Of a DNA stretch of 64,000 bases, positions 44,142 to 54,790 are shown one piece after another. The position numbers were made by a program, and so were the translations under genes. Positions within the stretch are counted from its first letter, which is position 1, and every line of letters starts with the position of its first letter. The notes below the pieces were generated by a model. That model was not told the DNA's origin. It saw only the letters and a program-made list of their open reading frames with translations, and did not search any database. Source of the DNA: Cytophaga hutchinsonii ATCC 33406. Its GTDB lineage: Bacteria; Bacteroidota; Bacteroidia; Cytophagales; Cytophagaceae. The stretch is taken from positions 1,365,501-1,429,500 of the forward strand of contig NC_008255.1 of NCBI RefSeq assembly GCF_000014145.1. The letters are read 5' to 3'.

Positions 44142-47100
44142 TAATGCGTACTGATTGGTGTTTTTTGTTGGGTTAATTCTTTTCTTTTCTTTTTAGAAAT
44201 GAAGAGCTCTTTGAAATGTGTGAAATTCCGGATATACATAATACCTGCACCTGTTTCAACAATGGTTCCGTTTGATATACCATCGTATTCATTTTTACGG
44301 AAGGCTTTAACCTTGTATCGCCCGTTTTTTGTAAGCTTATATTCAACAGTTACATCACCGGTGATATTTTTTGCAGTGCTGCTGTTTGATGACGCATCCT
44401 GTCCTTCAATCGGTACATTTCCGCCGATCTGAACAGACAGCCGTTCATCAAATAATGTCTTTGTAACACCCACTTCCACCTGCGTGTTTCCTCTTTGCTG
44501 CCCGTTATTTACCTGGTTGTATGACTGCACATCAACATCAATCTGCAATCCTTCCACATACTTAGCGGAGAGTTTATTGAGTTCATTGCTCATCATCCGG
44601 CTCACGCTTCTGCGTGCAAAATCCGAAGCGCCGCTTCCGCCGCCGCCGGCTTCAGGCGTGATAAACCGGTTTAAAACCAATAAAGCGAAAACCTGTTTAT
44701 TAACTTCGGACTCATTCGCATTTATATTTGTGATCTTTGAATACACTTCGCCGCCCAGCGCACCTTTTGCATTGTCCGGCATGTCAAGCTGAAAACTGAT
44801 GGTTGGTTTTAATAATTCGCCCTGCATAGACATGACTACAATAAAAGGTAATGGTTTACGCATGGCTGAAGAATCTATCACCGCTGAATTAACAAGTAAG
44901 CCGTCCGGTGCTGTCTTCGTTGTATAAGTAGCTTTAATGTCAATAAGCGCATCGAGCGGGTCGCCGGTCCATATGATTTTACTGCCTCTTGAAATATTGA
45001 ATTTACGTACAATGAGATTTTCTAAAGAAGCTTTGTAATTACCATCGTTAACTACATAGGTGCCGGTTAAGTTTGTCTGGCCACTGGCATCCATCTTGAA
45101 GTTCAGGTCTGCATCACCTCTTACGGATAGCGAATCTCCTGAGATCGGATCAACCAGTATCTTTAATGTACTGTTCCTGTCAATATGAATTTTTGCTGAC
45201 AGATCAAGCCCGGTTATTTTTTCTGCAATAACTTCTTCATTTTGCCGTAACATGATCGGATCAAGGGAAGAGGAATCAGTTGTGAAAATCACAATACCAT
45301 CACCGCGGTCAACACTGATCTTTGAATCTGGTATAGCAAAGGTGAAATGACTGCCTTTTTCGATATCAATAGTTGCATTGATGACAGGCAGGTTCTGATC
45401 TCCCCTGATAGAAATTTTACTGTCCAGAAATACTCTTCCATAATAGAGTTTGTTATTTACAGCGGTTGTATTCAGTATCATGAAATCATTTGTAGTAACG
45501 GTTAGGTTAAAAGTTGCATTGTCAAATTTTTCTATTCCTACCGTACCGTTAATGATTGCTTCATTGTTTAATGAATCAAGTATATTAAACGATTTGAATG
45601 TTACTTTTTCGGAAGAAACGGTTATCGTTTCTTTCTTCATGAATATCCGCTGGTTGATGTATGCTACTTTTGTGGATGCCTCTATAAATTGAATGTCGCC
45701 GTTAAACCTGGGTTCTTTTACTGGTCCGGTGATAGCGATATTTCCTCTTACAAGTCCGGTACTGCCCGATATCTGGCCGCCGCTAAAGGCTTCCAGCGAA
45801 TGCAGCTGAATGGATTTTATATCGGCATTAAAATGCAGGGCGCTGTTTTCATCCGAACTTAAATAATATCCTCCAATGGTTGCCCGGTTCAGAGAGTCTG
45901 TCAATTCAATATTAGCCGTGTATCTGTCGGCTGTAAGGTTATCTGCTGTGATCTTTAAATTGCCGACACGCGAATCCTTATATGCAAGATTCTGAATGTC
46001 GAGCTTTGAAGTAAAGGCTGGATTCTGATGAATGTTTTTCAGATTGACCTCTCCATTCAGAATTCCCTGTACCAGCAATGTGTCCGTATCTTCAACAATC
46101 TGCGACAAGGTATGCAGATCAAAGGCACTGAATTGCAAATTCATGTCGTTGCCTTCAGCCGCTGATTGCAGTTTTATAAATTGTTTTTCATGAGATAAAT
46201 TAAAATGGTCTGCAAAAATATAATTCGAAGCAATTTCTATATAATTATTTTCTGTTACGGCCCACTTATCTTCCTGCAGCATTAATCCATCTTTAACAAT
46301 ACTGAAACGATAGTGGTCTTTGGAAGCATGGGTTACAATGGAATTGAGTTTGATCTTATTCCGTTCTTCAACATCCTTAATGGTAACGTTGATTGAAGCA
46401 GTGTCGTTACGCAGCAAGCCGTCTGCGGTAGTTTGCTGAAGCGTAATACCTCCGGTTTTTAAATAACTCCAGCCCGTGTTATACGTTAATTTATCCGCAT
46501 CAGAATCAATATCAAAAACGAATTCATTAACGGTGATGCCGGAGTAGGTGGCAAGCGGAATAGAAGCACTTACAGCCATTTTGGCTTCTTCGCTGTTGAA
46601 AGAACCTGAAATGCTAAGCGGTTTGTAATTTTGCAGTGAAGGCAAAAGTACTTCACGCAGAAGCGGAGAGTCGTTCAGTTTTATTTCAAATACAAAATTC
46701 TGCGGTTTAGTCTGCTTGAATTTTGTTTCAGTTAAAAGGAAATACCGGTTCAGGTGATTGGTAATGGCATCGCTTACAGAGAATACATCGATGTTTCCGT
46801 CAAAGCTGGCTGCTACCATTGAACTGTTTAATTTCATATTGCTTTTACCCGGTTCATTGATCGATACCAGAATCAGTGAATCTTCTTTATAACGTTTGCC
46901 GTTTTGAATAACAAGTATGTTGCGTGTTGAAACATGTCCGTTAATGTTCTGTGTAGGATCACCAATTAAATGTATATCTGTATTTGCCGACAGGTTTATG
47001 CTTTCCGTGGTAATACCCAAACCTTTAAAATCGGCACCTTTTAAATTTATCTGTGCATCATAAAATTCCTGCTGTTTATCCAGATTGGCCTTTGCTGTAA

Positions 47101-49114
47101 GAAGAAGATTCAGGTTCTGATCATCCACCGTGCCGGTTGCTTCTATAAGCTTTTTATCTATGCTGCCATCAAGCTGTATGTTGTGGTACACATAATCGTT
47201 CAAACCAAAAGATTCAATGTCGCTATGTATCGTTGCTTTTATGCTGCTGGTGTCAAAACCTCTCCCGGTCACATCTACTGCGCCGTTTAGTTTACCCAGG
47301 TTTGATTGGTTCATCAACTGGCCGAGATCAAAGCTGTGCGTTTGAAGAGCAAGCGTATATACGGGTATTTCTTTCTGCAGATTTTTTATATCTGCATCTA
47401 TAAATACACTGCCGATAGAGCTGCTCATATCTATCGTAGAATGGAAGTCCGATAATGTTCCTGTATAATTACCTGTTGCAAATACTTCAGAAGGTATCTG
47501 AATACTTGCGGGCAATGTGCTGTCAGGCAGAAGCGCTGTTAAGTCTGCACCGCCTGTCTGAATGCGTTTAATGTTCAGGTCAATAAATAATTTATCCGGA
47601 TCTGTAATGAAATTTAAACGGCCTTTTGTATCAATACTTGTGTTTAATGTTTTGAAGTAAAACTGCTGAATATCCAGACGGTTTAGATTGCCTTTTGCAA
47701 TCAGGTTGAAAGCTGCTCTGCGGTCTTTGTTTTTATGAATAATTTCAACGGTGTCGAGTGAAGGTACAAGCAACAGCAGGTCACGTACGGCAACCTGATT
47801 ATTCATCATGGAGCAGTCAACCGACAGGGAAGACATGATTTCGCTTAAGGAGTTAAATGTTACTTTTATGTCCTGGCCCAGATAAGAATGATTGGTAACA
47901 AGCGAAAGGTCTGTAAGGCTTGCGGATGTGGCATCCATATAGGCGACCGTTTTAAGGGATCGAACTCCGAAGCCGCTGTTGTCCTGTGCGGATAACGATT
48001 CTATGGTTGCTTTAACAAGCGGACCGTTGTATGAAATGTCTTTTGCTGATGTATTGATACCCGTAAGTGCTAAATGATTCCAGTCTATTCCTGCAGGAAT
48101 TTCAGGTTCATTCAGAAAATCCATTTTGAAATCATTCTGTTTCAGATTTAATGAACTCACTTGAACATTCCATTCCGCACTTTCCGGATCATCTGAATGT
48201 TGTGCGCTTGTATCGGACGATTTTTTAAGCTGAATCAAAGCCCGGCTTTGTCCGATCGATAAACCATCGCTTGCAATAAGTTGTTTGGTAAGATCAATTG
48301 TACTCGGCTTTAACTCAAGTTCGCCAATGTTTACATCGATGCGCATCGCAGTAATGTCATCCGTGTATTTAAAAGAAGAGTGTTCAATCGTAAGTAAAGA
48401 AGCGTGTATGCCGTTCCATCCGCCGGAACTGGTATCGGTATCCGGTGCTGCCGGTTTGGTATTGCGCATGTTGCCATGCACTTCAGAAAGCTTTATATCA
48501 CCCAGGTCAACATAGCTGGCAGTGATGTCCAGTTTATTTAGTTCGGCCTCGATTTCTCCCGCAGAGACATTCATCAGCATACCGCTTGTTTCATCCAGCA
48601 TTTCAAAACGACCATGTGTTAAAGCAATTGAATTTGCTTTGATCGTCCAGGGCGTACCTTTAACCGTATCAACAACTACTTCTTTTGTGTCGTCTGACGT
48701 AAAGGCATCTGCTAAAAATTGAAAATTAAATGTAGTGTCTGGATTGGTTCGTTTTAAGCGCACATAGAAGTTATCAATTCCAAGTGTTTCAATGGAAACG
48801 GTATTGGAAAGAAGCGCAAGCATATTCAGGTTTACTTCTATTTCCCCGATCGAAACCAACGTGTCGTGTTTTGTATCTTCCAGAAAAATTCCTTGAAGCA
48901 GGATGGACTTTGGAAACTCAAGGTCAATGTATGCTAATTCAACACGGGTATGTGTTTTATTGCTGACGTAGCCGGTAGCTTTTTTAATGAGAAAATTTTG
49001 AACAGCAGGTACTTTTAAAACAGACCACAGAAGTATAAAAAGAACAGTAAATATTCCTAAGAGCCAAATAAGTATTTTGGAAGCTACCCGCACTGCTTTC
49101 CTTCCGCTGATCAT
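44141..49114 (-). CDS. tamB: TamB-like translocation and assembly protein (AsmA/DUF490)
   Basis: A 1657-residue protein with one N-terminal membrane helix (about residues 14-34) and a long repetitive beta-structure that should form a hydrophobic periplasm-spanning groove. The C-terminal DUF490 domain (about 1200-1600) is recognisable: LSAKYVEGLQIDVDVQSYN, GNTQVEVGVTKTLFDERLSV and GDVTVEYKLTKNGRYKVKAF. TamB-family proteins connect the inner membrane to the TamA barrel and are proposed to move phospholipids to the outer membrane. It is the first gene of the tamB-tamL pair. Confidence 0.9.
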   Translation of the reverse strand: MISGRKAVRVASKILIWLLGIFTVLFILLWSVLKVPAVQNFLIKKATGYVSNKTHTRVELAYIDLEFPKSILLQGIFLEDTKHDTLVSIGEIEVNLNMLALLSNTVSIETLGIDNFYVRLKRTNPDTTFNFQFLADAFTSDDTKEVVVDTVKGTPWTIKANSIALTHGRFEMLDETSGMLMNVSAGEIEAELNKLDITASYVDLGDIKLSEVHGNMRNTKPAAPDTDTSSGGWNGIHASLLTIEHSSFKYTDDITAMRIDVNIGELELKPSTIDLTKQLIASDGLSIGQSRALIQLKKSSDTSAQHSDDPESAEWNVQVSSLNLKQNDFKMDFLNEPEIPAGIDWNHLALTGINTSAKDISYNGPLVKATIESLSAQDNSGFGVRSLKTVAYMDATSASLTDLSLVTNHSYLGQDIKVTFNSLSEIMSSLSVDCSMMNNQVAVRDLLLLVPSLDTVEIIHKNKDRRAAFNLIAKGNLNRLDIQQFYFKTLNTSIDTKGRLNFITDPDKLFIDLNIKRIQTGGADLTALLPDSTLPASIQIPSEVFATGNYTGTLSDFHSTIDMSSSIGSVFIDADIKNLQKEIPVYTLALQTHSFDLGQLMNQSNLGKLNGAVDVTGRGFDTSSIKATIHSDIESFGLNDYVYHNIQLDGSIDKKLIEATGTVDDQNLNLLLTAKANLDKQQEFYDAQINLKGADFKGLGITTESINLSANTDIHLIGDPTQNINGHVSTRNILVIQNGKRYKEDSLILVSINEPGKSNMKLNSSMVAASFDGNIDVFSVSDAITNHLNRYFLLTETKFKQTKPQNFVFEIKLNDSPLLREVLLPSLQNYKPLSISGSFNSEEAKMAVSASIPLATYSGITVNEFVFDIDSDADKLTYNTGWSYLKTGGITLQQTTADGLLRNDTASINVTIKDVEERNKIKLNSIVTHASKDHYRFSIVKDGLMLQEDKWAVTENNYIEIASNYIFADHFNLSHEKQFIKLQSAAEGNDMNLQFSAFDLHTLSQIVEDTDTLLVQGILNGEVNLKNIHQNPAFTSKLDIQNLAYKDSRVGNLKITADNLTADRYTANIELTDSLNRATIGGYYLSSDENSALHFNADIKSIQLHSLEAFSGGQISGSTGLVRGNIAITGPVKEPRFNGDIQFIEASTKVAYINQRIFMKKETITVSSEKVTFKSFNILDSLNNEAIINGTVGIEKFDNATFNLTVTTNDFMILNTTAVNNKLYYGRVFLDSKISIRGDQNLPVINATIDIEKGSHFTFAIPDSKISVDRGDGIVIFTTDSSSLDPIMLRQNEEVIAEKITGLDLSAKIHIDRNSTLKILVDPISGDSLSVRGDADLNFKMDASGQTNLTGTYVVNDGNYKASLENLIVRKFNISRGSKIIWTGDPLDALIDIKATYTTKTAPDGLLVNSAVIDSSAMRKPLPFIVVMSMQGELLKPTISFQLDMPDNAKGALGGEVYSKITNINANESEVNKQVFALLVLNRFITPEAGGGGSGASDFARRSVSRMMSNELNKLSAKYVEGLQIDVDVQSYNQVNNGQQRGNTQVEVGVTKTLFDERLSVQIGGNVPIEGQDASSNSSTAKNITGDVTVEYKLTKNGRYKVKAFRKNEYDGISNGTIVETGAGIMYIRNFTHFKELFISKKKRKELTQQKTPISTH

Positions 49115-49253
49115 ATTGTGATTGTAAATTACCGGTGATTAATGGTTTATATATAATTTACCATTAATTACAGCAGAAAACAAATTTCAAATGGGTTGTT
49201 TATAAAATAGCGGGGAGCAGGGAAGATTAAACGGGTAACAACAATGGTTCGCC

Positions 49254-50054
49254 CTACAGGATAAAACGTTCAACAACCTCTGCGACACCGTGGTTGTTAT
49301 TGGATGCTACGATCACATCCGCCTTATCCCGCAATTCGGGTGTTACATTGTCTACCCACACCCCCAGGCCTGCATATTCAACCATTGACAGGTCGTTGCC
49401 GGCATTTCCTACCGCAATGATCTCTTCCTGTTTAATGTTCAGTTTGGCTGCCAGTCTCTTTAAGCTTTCAGCCTTATCAATGCCGTGGTGTGTTACTTCT
49501 AAAAAATACGGTTTGGAAGTTGCTACGCTTTTGTCCGGCATTTCTGCTTTTAACCATGCTTCCACCTGTTTTAAATAAGCAGGCTCTTCCAGCAGGATAC
49601 ATTTGATCGCAGAGGTTGTTACCGCGTCTTTAAAGCTTGCTACTTTTTCAAACGGCATGCCGGTGATTTGTTTTTCGATATCAATATAAGGGGAAGAAGT
49701 TTCGCTGATAATCTGTCCGTTGATATACGTTATGATGTGTACCTTGTGGGATACACTAAAATCGTATAAGCGATGGATCTCTTCTTTGGTTAAGCTTTGT
49801 TCAAACAGAATACTATTGTCTTTCATGCGCATAATCACCGCGCCGTTATAAGAAAGAATATAAGAGTCGTAATGTGCCAGGTTAAGTTCAACGGCATAAT
49901 GAACCATGGCAGGAGTGGGGCGGCCGGAAGCTAATACTACATACACGCCCAGTTCCTGTGCTTTGCGCAATGCCTCCTTATTTTTATCTGAAATGCGATG
50001 TTCGTCTGTTAACAGGGTGTCGTCCATATCCAGGACAAGCATTTTGTATTTCAT
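49254..50054 (-). CDS. Cof-type HAD-IIB phosphatase
   Basis: A 266-residue HAD hydrolase. Motif I is LDMDDTLLT (nucleophile Asp), motif II is LASGRP, the conserved Lys lies in the AAKLNI region, and motif IV is GNAGNDLSMVEYAGLGVWV. The C2 cap domain is inserted between motifs II and III. These enzymes dephosphorylate sugar phosphates, flavin or PLP-type substrates; the substrate cannot be read. A short repeat-bearing gap separates it from the methyltransferase gene. Confidence 0.9.
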   Translation of the reverse strand: MKYKMLVLDMDDTLLTDEHRISDKNKEALRKAQELGVYVVLASGRPTPAMVHYAVELNLAHYDSYILSYNGAVIMRMKDNSILFEQSLTKEEIHRLYDFSVSHKVHIITYINGQIISETSSPYIDIEKQITGMPFEKVASFKDAVTTSAIKCILLEEPAYLKQVEAWLKAEMPDKSVATSKPYFLEVTHHGIDKAESLKRLAAKLNIKQEEIIAVGNAGNDLSMVEYAGLGVWVDNVTPELRDKADVIVASNNNHGVAEVVERFIL

Positions 50055-50055
50055 A

Positions 50056-50105
50056 AGAAAATTATGAATTATGATCCGCCGCGGCGGAATGAATTATGAA
50101 TTATG
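50056..50105. repeat. GAATTATG direct repeats around the TCCGCCGCGGCGGA palindrome
   Basis: Three copies of GAATTATG (from about 50065, 50090 and 50098) flank a 14-bp palindrome (50075-50088) identical to the one at 10856-10869. The arrangement resembles a small insertion with flanking duplication. Confidence 0.65.
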
Positions 50106-50107
50106 TT

Positions 50108-50899
50108 CTATTTCTCTGCAATGACAATCAGATGGCCGGTGAAGTTTTTGAAATGACTTTTTTCAAAACGCTGTTTCGGATTGAATTTTTCCAACAGCTT
50201 TGCGTATGTTTTTCCAATTGTCTTTCCGAACTTATAACCGGTACGCACTGTCGCGAACATACGTCCAATGCAGGAAATGTTTTTAAAGCCTATTTTTTTC
50301 AGTGTGCGTTCTTCTTTATTGGCAGAGGTAAAATAAGCACTGTGGTATTCTTTTCCTTTAAAGGAATGTGCCAGTTTTTTTAAATGGTAAAATATGTAAT
50401 ATCCTTCTGTTGCAAGCGTGTTTACATGGGTGATAAACATTTTACCGTTTGGTTTTAATGTCCGGTATATTTCTTCGTATGATTCCAGTACAATTTTAGT
50501 ATCGAGGTAACGTAATACTTCAATGCTGATGATCAGGTCGAAGGTATTGTCTTCAAACGGAAGTGCATTGGAATAACCTTCAACAAAGGTGATTTCGGGA
50601 AAATTCTGACGTGCGTAATCCAGCATTTTTGTAGACGGGTCAAGACCTGTTACTTCATAGCAGAGTGTTTTGATGTATGTGGAGAAATGCCCTGTTCCGC
50701 AACCCAGGTCAAGGACTTTAGCCCCTTTGGGCAAGCTGGAAAGGATTCTGTCAATCTCTTCAAACATCTGGTAACGCCCGTAAATAAACTCATCCGTATA
50801 TTTACCCTGTGTAAAGTTTACATACCTGCCCTGAAAAATACTGCTGTCGATATCGTGACGTTCAACAGCACGTTTGATAATTTCCTTATCGTTGCTCAT
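50108..50899 (-). CDS. Class I SAM-dependent methyltransferase
   Basis: 263 residues. Motif I is VLDLGCGTGHFSTYI, followed by LDPSTKMLDYARQNFP, LPFEDNTFDLIISIEVLRYL and a YRTLKPNGKMFITHVN segment. This is the small-molecule Methyltransf_11 fold. The acceptor is unknown. Its first 14 bases overlap the end of the polysaccharide deacetylase gene, so the two are coupled and may act on the same glycan or glycolipid. Confidence 0.88.
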   Translation of the reverse strand: MSNDKEIIKRAVERHDIDSSIFQGRYVNFTQGKYTDEFIYGRYQMFEEIDRILSSLPKGAKVLDLGCGTGHFSTYIKTLCYEVTGLDPSTKMLDYARQNFPEITFVEGYSNALPFEDNTFDLIISIEVLRYLDTKIVLESYEEIYRTLKPNGKMFITHVNTLATEGYYIFYHLKKLAHSFKGKEYHSAYFTSANKEERTLKKIGFKNISCIGRMFATVRTGYKFGKTIGKTYAKLLEKFNPKQRFEKSHFKNFTGHLIVIAEK

Positions 50900-51878
50900 A
50901 GTTATTTATTATCGAATAACATTTATTCATCGTGCGCGATTCAAACCCATATACTTTATACAGTGTATGCTGGTGTTCTAAAATAGCACGCAGAAAAGTT
51001 ATGTTTTTCTGAATGTCTTTGCCAAAGTTATGCGGATGCCACCACAAATGAAAAATTTTCCCGTTCATTGCAGCATAGGTCATCGCATTGGTAATACGTT
51101 TTAAGCGCAGCCGTTCCAGGAAGCGTAGTTTTTTGCCCGGGTAAGGACGTAGAAACCTGCTCGCAGGAATGTTATACAAGCCACTGGGGTCTTTTATTTC
51201 ATTCCAATCATAACAATGCACACCGCTGATGTTCCAGTAGGAATCAATCAGACGCAGTAGTCTCCGCCAGCTGCTTTCTTTTGTTCGGCTCAGCGGTTTG
51301 TATAGCCAGCTGTCTTCTGTACCTCTAAAGCCAATGAAGCCCGCTTCTTTACACACGTTCAGATATTCGCTGTTATATTGATTTCTTGGAAAGATGATTG
51401 TATTCATGGGGATACCCATGGCATGTGCGCGTTTTTTGGCCGCTTCCAGATCGGCTTTAAAACTCACTATGCCGGCACCTTCTTCCAGGGTATAATAATG
51501 GGTGAAGGTATGGGTGCAGATCTCGTGTACACCGGCATCATGTATTTGCTGAATCAGAGAAGGAGCGAAGTGTAGCTTATCTTCTTTTTCAGAAGAGCCA
51601 ACCTGCGTTAAATAATCCGGATACCAGTTATAGGCATCATGCGTATAATGAGGCAGCTGCTCAGGGATGGCTGCGATCAGGGCTTCCTTGCTGTCAAAAG
51701 TCAGCAGGCCAACCGTTGCAAAAGTAGCTTTAATGTTAAACTCGCTGAACAGATTCAGTAAACGCGGCATAGCCTCCCAAACACCCAGGATATTTTCCTT
51801 GTAGTGTTCGAGTGATTTTGAATCCCGTACCCCCCAATACAATTCAAAATCCAGCGATATGACAAATGCTCCGTTCAA
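50886..51878 (-). CDS. Polysaccharide deacetylase family protein
   Basis: A 330-residue NodB-type carbohydrate esterase. ISLDFELYWG holds the first catalytic Asp region, and EICTHTFTHYY contains the HxxxH zinc-binding pair. IIFPRNQYN and FHLWWHPHNFGK are also characteristic. There is no signal peptide, so it probably acts on a cytoplasmic glycolipid or nucleotide-sugar-derived intermediate and not on wall polymers. Operon with the methyltransferase gene. Confidence 0.88.
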   Translation of the reverse strand: MNGAFVISLDFELYWGVRDSKSLEHYKENILGVWEAMPRLLNLFSEFNIKATFATVGLLTFDSKEALIAAIPEQLPHYTHDAYNWYPDYLTQVGSSEKEDKLHFAPSLIQQIHDAGVHEICTHTFTHYYTLEEGAGIVSFKADLEAAKKRAHAMGIPMNTIIFPRNQYNSEYLNVCKEAGFIGFRGTEDSWLYKPLSRTKESSWRRLLRLIDSYWNISGVHCYDWNEIKDPSGLYNIPASRFLRPYPGKKLRFLERLRLKRITNAMTYAAMNGKIFHLWWHPHNFGKDIQKNITFLRAILEHQHTLYKVYGFESRTMNKCYSIINNYEQR

Positions 51879-51944
51879 GCGTTTTGCAGGTTATGTAGCG
51901 ATATACTTATATGTACGTAAGTTACAGCATAAGGTATAAAAAAT

Positions 51945-51972
51945 AAAACCCCGCCGATGAAAGCGAGGTTTT
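51945..51972 (-). terminator. Rho-independent terminator of icd
   Basis: AAAACCCCGC (51945-51954) pairs with GCGAGGTTTT (51963-51972) with one mismatch. On the minus strand the stem is followed by ATTTTTTAT. It lies 24 bp after the icd stop codon. Confidence 0.83.
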
Positions 51973-51995
51973 ATGTGTATAAGTTTTAGACAGCA

Positions 51996-53228
51996 TTACT
52001 TCTTTAATGCAATTTTCAAATTGTCATCAATTGCAGCTAAAAATTCTTCTGTATATAAATAGTGTTCGCCATGTTTCACTTTGTTGCCATGGATACAAAC
52101 AGCTAAATCTTTTGTCATTTTACCACTTTCAACGGTTGCAACGCAAACTTTTTCAAGTGTCTGGCAGAAGTTAACCAATTCCTGGTTACCATCTTTTTTA
52201 CCGCGGAATTCCAAACCTCTTGTCCATGCGAAGATAGACGCGATCGGGTTTGTAGACGTTGGTTTACCTGCCTGGTGATCTCTGTAGTGACGCGTTACTG
52301 TACCGTGTGCCGCTTCTGCTTCCATTGTAGAACCGTCTGGCGTAACCAATACTGATGTCATTAAACCTAATGAACCGAAACCTTGAGCAACCGTATCTGA
52401 TTGAACGTCTCCGTCATAGTTTTTACAAGCCCAGACAAAGTTACCGTTCCACTTTAATGCAGAAGCAACCATGTCATCAATCAAACGGTGTTCGTAAACA
52501 ATACCCGCAGCTTCAAACTTGGATTTGTAATCTTTCTGGTAGATCTCTTCAAAAATATCTTTGAAGCGACCATCGTATTTCTTTAAAATGGTGTTTTTAG
52601 TAGATAAGTATAAGGGCCATTTTTTGCTTAAGGCCATGTTGAAACAAGAATACGCAAAACCTCTGATTGACTCTTCTGTATTGTACATGCCCATTGCAAC
52701 ACCCGGACCTTTGAACTGATACACTTCGTGCTCAATTACTTTTCCGTCTTCACCTTCAAATTTGATGGTTAATTTACCTTTGCCCGGTACAACGAAATCC
52801 GTTGCTTTGTACTGATCACCAAATGCGTGACGGCCAACAACAATAGGAGCAGTCCAGTTAGGAACTAAGCGTGGTACGTTTGTACAAACGATCGGCTCAC
52901 GGAAAACAGTACCATCTAAGATGTTACGGATGGTACCGTTTGGAGACTTCCACATTTGTTTAAGTTTAAATTCTTCAACACGTTGTTCATCCGGTGTAAT
53001 AGTAGCACACTTGATACCAACGCTGTATTTTTTAATTGCTTCTGCAGAATCAATTGTAACCTGATCGTTTGTAGCATCGCGGTTTTCCATACCCAAGTCA
53101 TAATACTTGATATCTAAATCCAGGTAAGGAAGGATCAATTTATCTTTAATAAATTTCCAGATAATTCGTGTCATTTCATCGCCATCCAGTTCAACAACCG
53201 GGTTAGCTACTTTAATTTTTCCGCTCAT
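51996..53228 (-). CDS. icd: NADP-dependent isocitrate dehydrogenase, eukaryote-like type
   Basis: A 410-residue dehydrogenase of the citric acid cycle, converting isocitrate to 2-oxoglutarate and CO2 with NADP. Evidence: [33 protein letters not shown] (substrate-binding Ser/Asn/Arg), [25 protein letters not shown] (metal-binding Asp) and [10 protein letters not shown] (NADP-binding). The length and motifs match the cytosolic/mitochondrial eukaryotic subfamily and not the E. coli type. It has its own terminator and is divergent from the AI-2E-type permease gene. Confidence 0.95.
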   Translation of the reverse strand: MSGKIKVANPVVELDGDEMTRIIWKFIKDKLILPYLDLDIKYYDLGMENRDATNDQVTIDSAEAIKKYSVGIKCATITPDEQRVEEFKLKQMWKSPNGTIRNILDGTVFREPIVCTNVPRLVPNWTAPIVVGRHAFGDQYKATDFVVPGKGKLTIKFEGEDGKVIEHEVYQFKGPGVAMGMYNTEESIRGFAYSCFNMALSKKWPLYLSTKNTILKKYDGRFKDIFEEIYQKDYKSKFEAAGIVYEHRLIDDMVASALKWNGNFVWACKNYDGDVQSDTVAQGFGSLGLMTSVLVTPDGSTMEAEAAHGTVTRHYRDHQAGKPTSTNPIASIFAWTRGLEFRGKKDGNQELVNFCQTLEKVCVATVESGKMTKDLAVCIHGNKVKHGEHYLYTEEFLAAIDDNLKIALKK

Positions 53229-53497
53229 TTTTATGTAAGAATATATTGTAGTGAATTAAATAAACTAGGTATAATCCTTCAATATTACGTATTAACGCGT
53301 AAAAATTCAATGCTTATTCCGTCTTTCCTGTTATTTGTTGATAATGAATGGTATAAAATGAAGTTTTTAATTGTTTTAAGATAGTTTGTTGTGTTTTATA
53401 CTACAAATACTGTTTTTTATGTAAAAATCTATGAAAGTTATTTATGAACTTGCATGGTAAGTTTAATTTTTACTAAACACGCTTAATATATTTTACT
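53229..53497. other. Divergent promoter region
   Basis: 269 AT-rich bases between icd and the permease gene, expected to hold both promoters. ATTAACGCG and similar fragments occur but no confident -33/-7 pair was assigned. No coding sequence or repeat is seen. Confidence 0.4.
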
Positions 53498-54598
53498 ATG
53501 AACAACCAAGGTGCGCAGGGTGCGCCGAATGTCAAAAATTCACTGGAGACTGCTATTCGATTAGTTTTATTCTTTGGCTTAATGTTTTTTTGTTACATCA
53601 TCATGATGCCGTTTGTATCCATCTTATTAGGCGGAATTATTCTGGCCGTTGCGGCGTCACCTATATTGACACTGCTGCGAAACAGATTTAACCTGTCTGA
53701 TAAATGGGGGGCTGTTTTAATTACATGTGTTGCCTTGATCGTTTTTATTGTACCATCTTATTTATTGATCCATTCATTGATCCGGGAATTTACCCACTTT
53801 ATTTCTCCGGAAAACAGGGCAGCAGTTACGGGTATGATTGAAAATCTGAGAGGCTTGCCGCTTATCCAGGATACCTTATATGAATTTCTTAAAAACTTAA
53901 CGAATAATTCTTCTGTGGTATTTAAAGAACATGCCACACAAATTGAAGCCGTAGGCATTGGTGTGCTTGGTTTTATCGGTGGTTTAGGGCTTGGCCTGGT
54001 GCATTTCCTGGCATCGGTTATTATTGCTGGCTTGTTTCTAGCTCATGCAAAACAGTCAGCAGGGCTGGCAGAAAAAATATTTATCCGTATTGCCGGTAAA
54101 AACGGCGAAGAGTTTTCTCATATTACGGAGCGTACGATACAGAATGTTACTAAAGGCATTATCGGCGTTGCTTTCCTGGAATCTGTACTGGCGGCGTTTG
54201 GTTTTTTTGTGGCCGGTGTTCCGCTGGCTGGTGTGTGGACAGTTGTGTGCTTATTGCTTTCTATTGTGCAGTTAGGCATTGTTCCGCTGGCTGTGCCGAT
54301 TGTTATTTATATGTTCTACACAGGCAGCCCTGTTACAGCATCATTGCTGGCCGCGTGGATGGTGCTGATTTATATATTTGAGCATTTAATGAAGCCGATT
54401 TTACTAAGTAAAGGTGCGCCTGTACCTATGCCGATTATTTTTATTGGCGTTGTAGGAGGGTTCATAGCAGGCGGTTTTATCGGAATGTTCTTAGGAGCGG
54501 TATTATTTTCTATTGCGTATAAATTGTTTTTGGTATGGCTGGAGAACGATGTTCAGAAAGTGGCGCATAATGAGGATGTGGCGTATAAGGAGGAATAA
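53498..54598 (+). CDS. AI-2E family permease
   Basis: A 366-residue integral membrane protein with about eight helices and a central soluble loop. The family pattern is visible: MPFVSILLGGIILAVAASPI near the start, ITERTIQNVTKGIIGVAFLES in the middle, and the C-terminal VPMPIIFIGVVGGFIAGGF, the hallmark PxxxxxxGxxGG segment. Family members export autoinducer-2, act as sodium/proton antiporters, or have unknown substrates, so no specific cargo is claimed. Confidence 0.9.
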   Translation: MNNQGAQGAPNVKNSLETAIRLVLFFGLMFFCYIIMMPFVSILLGGIILAVAASPILTLLRNRFNLSDKWGAVLITCVALIVFIVPSYLLIHSLIREFTHFISPENRAAVTGMIENLRGLPLIQDTLYEFLKNLTNNSSVVFKEHATQIEAVGIGVLGFIGGLGLGLVHFLASVIIAGLFLAHAKQSAGLAEKIFIRIAGKNGEEFSHITERTIQNVTKGIIGVAFLESVLAAFGFFVAGVPLAGVWTVVCLLLSIVQLGIVPLAVPIVIYMFYTGSPVTASLLAAWMVLIYIFEHLMKPILLSKGAPVPMPIIFIGVVGGFIAGGFIGMFLGAVLFSIAYKLFLVWLENDVQKVAHNEDVAYKEE

Positions 54599-54725
54599 GG
54601 CTTAAGGCTTAAAGCTTAACGCCTAAAGCCTAAAGCCTAAAGCGAAAAGCCTAATGCAGAAGGCTTAAGGCCTAAAGCCTAAAGCCTAAAGCTAAAAGGC
54701 CTAATGCAGAACGCGTAGAGTTTAA
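54598..54725. repeat. 7-bp repeat field (TAAAGCC), left block
   Basis: About fifteen copies of a heptamer close to TAAAGCC or CTTAAGG. Two larger copies of GCCTAAAGCCTAAAGCCTAA followed by AGC(G/T)AAAAG and CCTAATGCAGAA lie in tandem, about 50 bp apart. It begins right at the stop codon of the permease gene. Confidence 0.85.
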
Positions 54726-54728
54726 AGC

Positions 54729-54764
54729 AAAAGCGATTGTCAAATTACTGACGATCGCTTTTTT
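54729..54764 (+). terminator. Strong terminator between convergent genes
   Basis: AAAAGCGATTGTCA (54729-54742) pairs with TGACGATCGCTTTT (54749-54762) with one G-U wobble and continues into TTATT. On the minus strand it ends in TTTTGCTTT, so it may also stop transcription of the M16 gene from the other side. Confidence 0.85.
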
Positions 54765-54790
54765 ATTAACCTACTTATAGTTTTAAATTA